Assembly (NCBI RefSeq): GCF_051020765.1
Contig: NC_134944.1
Location: 806,001-870,000 of the forward strand
Direction: 5' to 3'
DNA length: 64,000 bases
From: Lasioglossum baleicum
Lineage: Eukaryota > Arthropoda > Insecta > Hymenoptera > Halictidae
The notes under the pieces are model-generated. The model was not told the DNA's origin, did not search any database, and was given only the letters and a program-made list of their open reading frames with translations. The position numbers and the translations under genes were made by a program. Positions 12,056 through 21,900 of this stretch are shown here, in pieces (position 1 is the stretch's first letter; the number at the start of each line of letters is the position of its first letter).

Positions 12056-12398
12056 CAGTGTTGCTAGATGGTACGGGAAAACTCGCGCATGCGCGACGAT
12101 TCCAGCGTCACTGAAGTACGAAATCGGGCACCTTGGTTGCCCCGCATAGCTTCGCACAATCTTTTCTTTTCGATTTTCAAACATAACGTTTAACATGCGT
12201 ATGTTATATTAAAATTTGATGTGTATATATGTACATGTAATATATAAATATATTCTAATTGTATATACACAGAAGCGGACAAAAGTTTAAGACCGCTCTA
12301 AAGAAAACTTGCCCCACAAGCTACGGACTGTAGAACGCAGATACGTTCCTGGATTCGCCGCGCATGCGCGAGTTTTCCCGTACCATCTAGCAACACTG
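12056..12398. mobile_element. 343-bp hAT MITE
   Basis: Terminal inverted repeats of about 40 bp start CAGTGTTGCTAGATGG and end CCATCTAGCAACACTG. The 8-bp duplication GTGCGCAG lies at 12048-12055 and 12399-12406. It sits within the outer arm sequence of element A. The interior is AT-rich and non-coding. Confidence 0.9.
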
Positions 12399-12455
12399 GT
12401 GCGCAGCAGAAGCAACGGCGAGGACGGTACGTCCACGGTCCGTCAGAGTGGGGGG

Positions 12456-12795
12456 CAGTGTGCCGATTGAACCAACCGTAACTCGCGCATGCGCGGCAAT
12501 TTCAGCCTCAGTAACGTAACTATTTCGATGAAATCGGGTAGCTTGAGCACCCAACAGACTTTTAAAAAGTCTTTCTTCACTATTAACTGCCATTGTATAA
12601 TAAAATATTAACGTTCCGCGTTAGGTCTCTCGTCCATCAGTCGTCCCGCTAATAACACCGGTACATTCCCGCCAATATAACTGCCTCAAGGCATCAGGGC
12701 CCTGGCCACTGCTGGCCACTCTGCTGCGTCATTGTAGATACGCTACTGTCTTGGCCGCGCATGCGCGAGTTACGGTTGGTTCAATCGGGACACTG
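12456..12795. mobile_element. 340-bp hAT MITE
   Basis: Terminal inverted repeats of about 40 bp start CAGTGTGCCGATTGAACC, and the right end is the near-inverse (…TTCAATCGGGACACTG). The 8-bp duplication GTGGGGGG lies at 12448-12455 and 12796-12803. Its arms share the CTCGCGCATGCGCG palindrome with the neighbouring 343-bp MITE but not the outer ends. It is a sister family of similar size, in the arm of element A. Confidence 0.88.
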
Positions 12796-13683
12796 GTGGG
12801 GGGTCCTGTGCCGGAGGGGAAGCGCAGTGTGTCCAGACAGGGGTAATCGAAAAGGAATCGGGGGGAATACAAGTACCCCTCTCTGATGACCAGAGTAATA
12901 TGTGACACGTTGCGCGACGAGAATAGAGTGAGGCAGAGTGAGGCGAATGGAAGACACGTTGTGCGTGCGCGGTAGGTACTGAACAGTGAAATAGGATAGT
13001 GGAAGGGGATAAGGTGGAGAGCCTGGAGGGGGAAAAGATGTTGGTTTCACGGTGAAACTTTTACCATCAATCTGGCAGAGTGGCCAGACGAGTCCGACCT
13101 TGGGACTCGCGAGGGGAATACAGTACCCCTTCTCTGATGACCAGCAATATGCGCAAGCGCGACGGGGATCGAGTAAGGCGCATGGGAGACACGTTGCGCT
13201 TGCGCGATGGGGACGCAACAATGACAGATGACATATTACAAGTTTTAGGTTATTGCCGCATATCGAACCTATTACCTAATGAAATGAATCATATGAATCG
13301 TTCTAGATATTATCAACATTCTTTATTATAAATAAAATGAATTGTAACATGTGGGAGTTTCAGTTGTGAAATGAAGTATGCTTATTATGTATAATATGTA
13401 TGTTGAAAAAAATGTTGAAATCTGTACTACTGAGTTACATTCCAGTAAAATCATAAATGTCCTAAAAATAAATCATAATCTATTTTAACACTTTTAAGGA
13501 ATGGACATAGCAAGTTTTGAAACTACCTTTTTCAATGCATATCTTAAAAAGTTGTAGTGAGATTTATTAATGAACTCTACGAACTGAACACTCAGAGCAT
13601 CACATAACACAATCAAATACAATACGATACAATAAAATATAATAAACAAATACACATACACACCAAAATAAACAAACAAATAC

Positions 13684-14233
13684 TCAATATATATCACTGT
13701 CATTGCCGCTACTCTCAGTTTCACCAGCGAGCAAGGTTCCAGGTGATTTTTTTGGTATTTCTTCTCTATTGTACATTTGGGCATTAAATAATTCTAACAT
13801 CTGATCTGTTATTTGGAAACTGGAAGCATCAATTTGTTTTGATTGCAAATATAATTTAATACGTGTAAGATCGCGAATCGTGTGTGTATCTAACATGTTT
13901 CTTTTTTTTATCTTTTATGTCTGTTATCATGGAAAAATATCTTTCCACATGTGCATTTGAATGCGGCAATGACAAGCATATTAACGCAAGTTTTGCAATT
14001 TCATCGTACAACAAATTATCAGATTCATCCTTTAAATTCCTAACGGTGCTCCAAAATTCAACAACATCTAATCGTTTCAACTTATTTCTTTCTCGTGCGG
14101 TAGGTTTTATGCCTAATAAGAACCACTGGTGTAACGCTTTCTTAGCTATCACTTTGGATGGAAATTTATTTAAAAGAATGTCTATTTTAACTTCTGACTG
14201 TTTAGCGAAATATAAAGCTATTTCTGGACACAC
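13684..14233 (-). pseudogene. hAT transposase C-terminal dimerisation domain, frameshifted fragment
   Basis: The minus-strand frame 13856-14233 encodes about 125 residues. They contain the hAT-family C-terminal signature: an EFWST block, then LYDEIAKLALICLSLP, then PHSNAHVERYFSMIT and a Lys-rich tail. The signature continues in another frame at 13684-13896 (TIRDLTRIKLYLQSKQI), so a frameshift lies in the poly-A run near 13900. The N-terminal BED zinc finger and the DDE catalytic core are absent. This is a decayed relic of the transposase that moves such elements. The last 200 bp are duplicated in inverted orientation at about 14232-14430, inside D. Confidence 0.9.
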
Positions 14234-15088
14234 ACGCTTCGCGATCTTACACGTATTAAATTATATTTGCAATCAAAACAAATTGATGCTTCCAGCTTCC
14301 AAATAACAGATCAGATGTTAGAATTATTTAATGCCCAAATGTACAATAGAGAAGAAATACCAAAAAAATCACCTGCAACCTTGCTCGCTGGTGAAACTGA
14401 GAATAGCGGCAAGGACAGTGACATACATTGAGTATTTGTTTGCTTATTTTGTGTGTGTGTGTGTGTATTTGTTTATTATATTTTATTGTATCGTATTGTA
14501 TTTGATTGTGTTATGTGACGCTCTGAGTGTTCAGTTCGTAGAGTTCATTAATAAATCTCACTCTTGGCGGACAGCTTCACTGGCAATAACTGAATAGTTC
14601 TTATTTGAACGCCCACGCCAGTCATCCTTTCCCGTAGCGTATATATCTAGCTGATAGGCTATATTGTCCTACAATTTTATTGTATATCACTGCATTATGT
14701 ATAATATATTTATTATATTCACACAATATTTTTAGTTCTACAATTTGTGTCATCTTCCCAATACTAAACTTTTTAAGATATGCATTGAAAAAGGTAGTTT
14801 CAAAACTTGCTATGTCCATTCCTTAAAAGTGTTAAAATAGATTATGATTTATTTTTAGGACATTTATGATTTTACTGGAATGTAACTCAGTAGTACAGAT
14901 TTCAACATTTTTTTCAACATACATATTATACATAATAAGCATACTTCATTTCACAACTGAAACTCCCACATGTTACAATTCATTTTATTTATAATAAAGA
15001 ATGTTGATAATATCTAGAACGATTCATATGATTCATTTCATTAGGTAATAGGTTCGATATGCGGCAATAACCTAAAACTTGTAATATG

Positions 15089-18000
15089 CAGTCATATGCA
15101 GTGATGCCAGAATCGGGGACGCGAGGACGCTTCCCCTCCAGCACAGGTTCCCCCTCTCTGACGGACCGTCCTCGCCGAAGCTTCTGCTGCGCACGCGCTA
15201 CACACGAACGTACTTCTACTCTGCCCGTGTGAGTGCATGCTCGATTGCACGCGCGCTACACAAACAAGCGTACCTCTACCATGTCCGTGTGACTACCTGC
15301 TCGACCGAACGCGTCGGCGACGCGTTCCTTCGATTTTCACCAATTTTCATGTTGCCGAAGTTTCGGAAGCACGAGTCGGAAAGTCGGGATCTGGAGACGG
15401 CGCGCATTTGAATCCCGGGACGGCGCGGCGCGGCGCGGTGCACATTTTGCTATAACTTTTGATCTAAAAAAGATATCGAAGCGAAATTTGGACTAAATTT
15501 TTTTTTAAAAAACCGGGTTTAATGGTTCATCCTAAAATATGTTTTGTATTTCTTAAAAAATTTTTCTCGTTGATCTTTAAAGTTAAGGTAGTCCAGAAGG
15601 CCCCCAACACAAATTGATTTTTAGTCGAACCATGCTCAATAAACAATTACGAAAAAATTTATAAATATTCCACTTAATAGCACACATGATTGAGATTTTT
15701 TTCAGATTTTTCAGATTATGCAGACATGTTTGTGAAAATCTCGTAATTGAAAATCTCGAAACATTCGAAGAAAATGCATATTTCGTATTGAACTTTTCGA
15801 GATACCAGTTTTATAAAAATTCATTAGTCCGATATTATTGAAACAATTGTCCTTAATTTTTCTCAGAATTTTTTATAAATTGTATCGTTGTTGAAAAATC
15901 AAAATCAATTTTTTCGATACTTCTTTATTGATGTATTATGTAATACTGAATATTTTTATAATCAGAAAAATAATGTACAGACTTGATAATGCAATATAAA
16001 ATATTTTATTTACGTTATATTTCAATATACATATGTGCATCACTCCTAACAATTTTGGTAATCACATAATTATTGTAACGACATTTTACATATATCAGGT
16101 CGTTAAGTATGAAACTAGACAAATAAAACACAACAAACACATTTGTCAAGTTTCATACATCTCCGGTTACGAAAATCGATTTTAAATGGTCCCTGCCTTT
16201 CTGTAACATAACAAAAAAAAAAAATTAGTTAAAGTCATGATTGCAAAGTATAGAATAAAATATTAATGTATAACTTTATAGTATAGTTTATACTTATCTT
16301 TTCTTTGAAGTCATTCTCTTGAATCTGCTAATATTGATTTTACGTTGTCCAGAAAGTCCACTCCAGCTGACACACACGCGATTTTGAATGGGCCTCTGCC
16401 TTTCTATAGCATAAAAACACATAGTTAAAGGAATGAGTGAACGGTGTGCTCTCTCTCTCGCATTTAAGTGTAAATTTAAGTTAAGAATGAAGAGATAAGG
16501 AAGGTGAAGTTTGTAAGCGGAGCGGGGGTCCGCGTTTGTACCCCGAAATGGGAAATAAAATACTATTATTATTATTATTATTATTATAGTAAACAGCCTC
16601 CAGTTTCTTTGTCGCGTTTTTAATACTTTTTAATGGGTTTCTAACATTTTTTTATCTTATTATGAATTTATTTTAGTGAGTGACCATATTCATCGATAAA
16701 AAAAGATAAGTATACGTTACTATTTATATTGAGTCCTACAAGATTGCAATTAGAATTACGATTTTAATTAGGTCTACTTTTTCTTTGAATATAGCAACGC
16801 GTGGGTGTCAGCGGTAATGAAATAGCAGATTCAAGAATGACTTCAAAGAAAAGCGAAGTGTATCGTTACATTAATATTTCATTCTGTAAGTACTTTGTAC
16901 TTATAACTTTAACTATGTGTTTTTTTATATGTTGTAGAAAGACAGAGGACCATTTAAAATCGCGATAACGTAAAATCAATATTAGCAGATTCAAGAATGA
17001 CTTCAAAGAAAAGAGAAGTGTATCGTTACATTAATATTTCATTCTGTAAGTACTTTGTACTTATAACTTTAACTATGTGTTTTTTTTTATGTTGTAGAAA
17101 GACAGAGGACCATTTAAAATCGCGATAACGTAAAATCAATATTAGCAGATTCAAGAATGACTTGAAAGAAAAGATAAATATAAACTATACTATAAAGTTA
17201 TACATTAATATTTTATTCTATACTTTGCAATCATGACTTTAACTAATTTTTTTTTTTGTTATGTTACAGAAAGGCAGGGACCATTTAAAATCGATTTTCG
17301 TAACCGGAGATGTATGAAACTTGACAAATGTATTTGAAATTTGTGTTTTATTTGTCTAGTTTCATACTTAACGACCTGATATATGTATGTAAAATGTCGT
17401 TACAATAATTATGTGATTACCAAAATTGTTAGGAGTGATGCACATATGTATATTGAAATATAACGTAAATAAAATATTTTATATTGCATTATCAAGTCTG
17501 TACATTATTTTTCTGATTATAAAAATATTCAGTATTACATAATACATCAACAAAGAAGTATCGAAAAAATTGATTTTGATTTTTTAACAACGATACAATT
17601 TATAAAAAATTCTGAGAAAAATTAAGGACAATTGTTTCAATAATATCGGACTAATGAATTTTTATAAAACTGGTATCTCGAAAAGTTCAATACGAAATAT
17701 GCATTTTCTTCGAATGTTTCGAGATTTTCAATTACGAGATTTTCACAAACATGTCTGCATAATCTGAAAAATCTGAAAAAAATCTCAATCATGTGTGCTA
17801 TTAAGTGGAATATTTATAAATTTTTTCGTAATTGTTTATTGAGCATGGTTCGACTAAAAATCAATTTGTGTTGGGGGCCTTCTGGACTACCTTAACTTTA
17901 AAAATCAACGAGAAAAATTTTTTAAGAAATACAAAACATATTTTAGGATGAACCATTAAACCCGGTTTTTAAAAAAAAAATTTAGTCCAAATTTCGCTTC

Positions 18001-18379
18001 GATATCTTTTTTAGATCAAAAGTTATAGCAAAATGTGCACCGCGCCGCGCCGCGCCGTCCCGGGATTCAAATGCGCGCCGTCTCCAGATCCCGACTTTCC
18101 GACTCGTGCTTCCGAAACTTCGGCAACATGAAAATTGGTGAAAATCGAAGGAACGCGTCGCCGACGCGTTCGGTCGAGCAGGTAGTCACACGGACATGGT
18201 AGAGGTACGCTTGTTTGTGTAGCGCGCGTGCAATCGAGCATGCACTCACACGGGCAGAGTAGAAGTACGTTCGTGTGTAGCGCGTGCGCAGCAGAAGCTA
18301 CGGCGAGGACGGTCCGTCAGAGAGGGGGAACCTGTGCTGGAGGGGAAGCGTCCTCGCGTCCCCGATTCTGGCATCGCTG
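15089..18379. mobile_element. Element C: 3.3-kb hAT foldback element inserted in D
   Basis: The 8-bp duplication GTAATATG lies at 15081-15088 and 18380-18387. The uninterrupted site can be read in inverted form at about 13230-13250 in the other arm of D, which confirms the insertion. The right end is GATTCTGGCATCGCTG. The left end carries a 10-bp tandem duplication (ATATGCAGTC/ATATGCAGTG). The arms extend to about 16432 and from about 17131, longer than those of element B, its close relative. The centre holds an (ATT)n-tailed retroposon fragment and a 160-bp tandem array. No transposase is encoded. Confidence 0.9.
16824..17300 (+). repeat. Three tandem 160-bp units with splice-site-like signals
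   Basis: The phrase AGCAGATTCAAGAATGACTT begins at 16824, 16984 and 17144, giving a period of 160 bp. The first two units each contain GTAAGT (16886 and 17046) and, 52 bp later, a T-rich tract ending TATGTTGTAG or ATGTTGTAG (16937 and 17097). This looks like a 52-nt mini-intron between 108-nt exon-like blocks. All three frames of the 108-nt block contain stops, so it is not protein-coding. Related, less regular copies lie at 10390 and 10573 in element B. Confidence 0.55.
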
Positions 18380-18660
18380 GTAATATGTCATCTGTCATTG
18401 TTGCGTCCCCATCGCGCAAGCGCAACGTGTCTCCCATGCGCCTTACTCGATCCCCGTCGCGCTTGCGCATATTGCTGGTCATCAGAGAAGGGGTACTGTA
18501 TTCCCCTCGCGAGTCCCAAGGTCGGACTCGTCTGGCCACTCTGCAATCTGGCCACACTGGGGAAGCGTCTTCGCGTCCTCGATTCTGGCATCACTGCCAA
18601 TTGCCAATCACTGCTCACAGGTTATGTAACGCTGTGCCAGTGAGCACGTGTTCCTGTTTG

Positions 18661-18670
18661 TATATAAATA
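18661..18670 (+). promoter_or_regulatory. TATA box of the repeat gene, copy 1
   Basis: TATATAAATA lies about 320 bp before the start codon. A TTAGT initiator-like site follows at 18696-18700, at the usual 30-35 bp spacing. The aligned stretch upstream of copy 2 (TGTTCCTGTTTCTAGACCGG, about 25904-25923) lacks the TATA box, although sequence on both sides is the same. The rest of the leader (18700-18982) has several short upstream ATGs. A TTATTACAG acceptor-like site at about 18959-18967 may end a 5'-leader intron. Confidence 0.5.
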
Positions 18671-18982
18671 GACCGGCCATATTTCCATAAGTTTCTTAGT
18701 GTACTATATTGTGTGTTAAATTCATAAAAATTGATCTGGAAATAATCAAGAAAGCCAATATGATCTTTCTCGTTATCATGCACTAATTCCAACTTTGAAA
18801 AGCACAAACCAAGTGATTCAGTTAAAATTTTCGTGTCAAAGAGACAAAGGAAATTATACCTTTTAATATGATGCTGATAAGTTATTAATCACATAAAGTT
18901 TGGCTCATACTGATTGCTAATTTAAATATAGCAGAGAAGAACTTCTCTGTTCCTCGGTATTATTACAGTCTCTTGACATATT

Positions 18983-21900
18983 ATGTCTAATATTCTGGAT
19001 TCATGCGGTGAGTTATAAAAAAAAACTTCTTTTGTCTTGCGCGCGATCATGTAATAATACAACAGTGATAATGAAAACTCAGTATCTTAACAACAAGCAT
19101 GTACGATGCACGCAACACACGCGTGTCGCACATTTATAATAAATTTATTTTCCCCAAAGCAAACGCGATTCGAATAAATCTTGAAAAAGATCCAAACTAG
19201 GATCGAAACGTTGATTTTGTTTAACAATTAGCAAAGTTGCTTTATAATTCGTAATAAACGATCGAACCGTTGCGCCGAAAACATTTAAAAATGTATTATC
19301 AGCAAACACGATCGATAGAAGAAACATATTTATAATGAAAAACTATTGGTAATTTTTATTTCAGGTAAAGAGCCTTCGAAGCCATTAGGAGATGCTGGAA
19401 CCTCCTCGTGCAAACAAAGTAGTCGTTCAAGGAGTATAGCTAAGGAAAATTCTGAGGTTGGTCCTAGTTGTAGAAAACGAAGCCGTGTTATAGATACAAA
19501 TGACGTAGTATCGAAGAGGTTGCGTAAAGAAGAGGATTCCGAGTTGCGTGGTGGTTTGCAAGATGAATCTAGACAGGATTTGCCTGACCAATTGTGTAAT
19601 CCTTGCCAAACTAATCGATACGGCAATCAATTTCCTCATCGTTTGATTGGACTCATGTATCAATTGGACTTGTTGATACTTTGCTTATGTAGAAAGTTTA
19701 CGCACAAACGTAAATACCCTTCATTGTCATTGGCATTCCAAAATTCTGAAATTGATAAATTTAGTAATATTGTTCTCCGCTATAAAGAGAAGTCTATTCA
19801 TATACAAGTTGAAAATGTGGATAATTATATAAATAATAATATCAATTATGCTAGGTTATTTAATAAAGAAAGACGAAGTTCTTCTATTAATAGTTACTTT
19901 GATAGTTTTGTTAAACATGTAATCTCTAAGTCAGATAGTTTATATAATGTGGAATGTCTTACTGTCTATACTAATTCAGGCTTGGATCTTACGGAAGAAA
20001 AGGAATTAAAACAAGGACGATCCAAAGACTTTTATCCTTTTAAATTTTGTAGCATAAATGTAGAAGCATTTGACATTCTAAAAAGCTTTTTATTTACAAG
20101 TAATAACATACAAAGGCATGGTTTTTATCAGTTTTCACGAGATAAAACAACAAGAGAAGAACTCTTAAAGCGATTAAAATTCTCGCCTGCCGTGCAGAGA
20201 GTAATAAAAAAAAGAGAGCTTCCTCAGGGATTTGAAAAGGAAATAAAAGAAGCATTTTTAGATAAATTAGTGTTTGCAGTTAATCAACCTAATAGAGAAG
20301 AGCTGAACAGCATTATTAAAAGTGAAATGAAAAGAAATAGTGAAGTCCAAGACAATTACAATTATATAGCATTACAAGAAAGAATATTAAGTAATTTAGA
20401 AGAGGATAAAAAACTTGGAAACTATACATCTGGAATTATATATGAATTCAATTTGTTAATGCTTTTTTTGCACGACATGTTCTTGCATAAAAATATGTTT
20501 TCCATTAATTTTGAAGGAAAAAATACATCTATCGATATTACTATCAATTATAAAGGTAGAATTACTTACTTAAAGGCTCACAACGCAGATAGTAATGTTG
20601 ATTATAGTCATTTATTTTCTTCTAGACAACAGAATAATACGTTTTCTATCGATAAGCTTTTTACTCTATTTGTTGAAAAATCAGGGGAAGATATAGAATA
20701 TTTTATTATCTATACTAATGCAGATCTAGATCTTACAAAAGAGAAGGTATTAAAAGAAGGGCAATCCAAGGATTTTCATCCTTTAAAACTTGAACGGATA
20801 AATATTCAAAAGAAGAAGTACAAAATTTTAAGAGATTGTTCGTGTATAGATAAAAAAGGTCTTTATCAATTTTCACGGAAAGAAACAACAAAGCTTTCGA
20901 GTTTATTGAAGCTTCCGCCTTCTTTCCGAAGGGGAAAAGAAGAAGAAACACTCTCTGATGAGAATGAAAAAGAAATAAAAGAGAAATTTTTAGATACACT
21001 AATATTTGTAGCTAATCAGCCTAATAAAGAAGAACTGAACAGCATTATAAAAAATGGAATAGAAAGTAAGTCTAATGAAGTTCCGTATGATTACGAAGAA
21101 TTACATGAAATAGCGTTACGTTGGTCAGAATCTCATGAATTTGGCCCCATTAAGAAAGGAATAATGGAAAAGCTTTTGGGAGATTTAAAAAGTGATAGAT
21201 CTAGTTATCAGGACATTCAGAATAAAAACATTGATGAAGAAATGAAATTTGCTAAAAGTGTGGTTGGCAGAGAAGGGACGTCTTCGTTTTATCAGTTCTT
21301 AGGTTTTCTAGTGAAAGGAGAAGGAAGAAAGTGTCTGGAAGTTCTGAAAAGGAAAGGAATAAACCTATCTACTGTATCCAGCATTTTGCATGGAGCAGGA
21401 GATAGTGCAGTAAAAGCTTTTAAAGACTTATATGACTTTTGGTTCGATAAAGAAGGAAATAGAACGCAATACTTGAAAACTCTTGAAACAGAAGAAATAA
21501 ATCTAGCCAATATATCAAGCATTTTGCATGGAGCAAGAGCTGATGCTGCAATAGCTTTTAAAGACTTGTATGATCTTTGGTTTGATCAGAACGGAGAGAA
21601 AACAAAATATTTAATGAAGCTAGAAGAGAATGGAGTAGATCTAGTTCGTGTGTCCAGTATTTTATGTGGAGCAAGAACTAGTGCTTCGAAAGCTTTTAAA
21701 GATTTATATAATCTTTGGTTTGATAAAAAAGGAAATCGAACAAAATATTTCAAAACTCTCGAGAAAGGAGGAATAAATCTATCTAACATGTCCAGTATTC
21801 TAGGTGGAGCAGGAGCTAATGCTCCTAAAGCTTTTAAAGATTTATATGATCTTTGGTTTGACGAGCAAGGAAATAAAAGACGATATTTAAAAACTCTAGA

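Larger units (their letters stand above)
13076..18543. mobile_element. Element D: hAT element with transposase remnant, interrupted by C
   Basis: The ends are CAGAGTGGCCAGACGAGTCC (13076) and its exact inverse (to 18543). The 8-bp duplication CAATCTGG lies at 13068-13075 and 18544-18551. The left arm is 13076-13560. The right arm is about 14765-15088 continued at 18380-18543, interrupted by element C. Without C it is about 2.2 kb. The interior (13561-14764) holds a broken hAT transposase C-terminus and an inverted copy of that gene's 3' end. It is the only element here with transposase coding sequence. Confidence 0.9.
12825..18559. mobile_element. Element F: hAT element inserted in A and carrying element D
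   Basis: The left end is CAGTGTGTCCAGAC at 12825. The right end is the inverse of CAGTGTGGCCAGATTG, ending at 18559. The 8-bp duplication GGGAAGCG lies at 12817-12824 and 18560-18567. Apart from D, F is only about 260 bp: 12825-13075 plus the last 8 bp after D's duplication. D therefore landed within F's right terminal repeat. F is a short non-autonomous element whose apparent size comes from its passengers. Confidence 0.85.
2069..18596. mobile_element. Element A: outermost hAT-type foldback element, split by later insertions
   Basis: The left end near 2069 reads CGCTGATGCCAGAATCGAGGACGCG. The right end at 18596 is the reverse complement of CAGTGATGCCAGAATCGAGGACGCG. Between them A is split into pieces 2069-5164, 12024-12055, 12407-12455, 12804-12824 and 18568-18596. 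Each break is bounded by an exact 8-bp duplication belonging to an inserted element. The long arms are about 2212-3118 and 4231-5164 plus the outer fragments. Ends of the form YARNG with 8-bp duplications are established marks of the hAT superfamily. I found no duplication for A itself, and the left terminus adjoins another repeat, so that boundary is tentative. Confidence 0.65.

Noticed and set aside
15229..15455. Small frames in the GC-rich arms of the hAT elements (repeated at 8820, 11458, 18023)
   Set aside because: They recur only because the arms recur, run in conflicting frames and strands, and show no domain.
19145..19327. 60-codon minus-strand frame in the intron, conserved in copy 2 (26423-26605)
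   Set aside because: The whole intron is nearly identical between the copies, so conservation of this frame carries no extra information.
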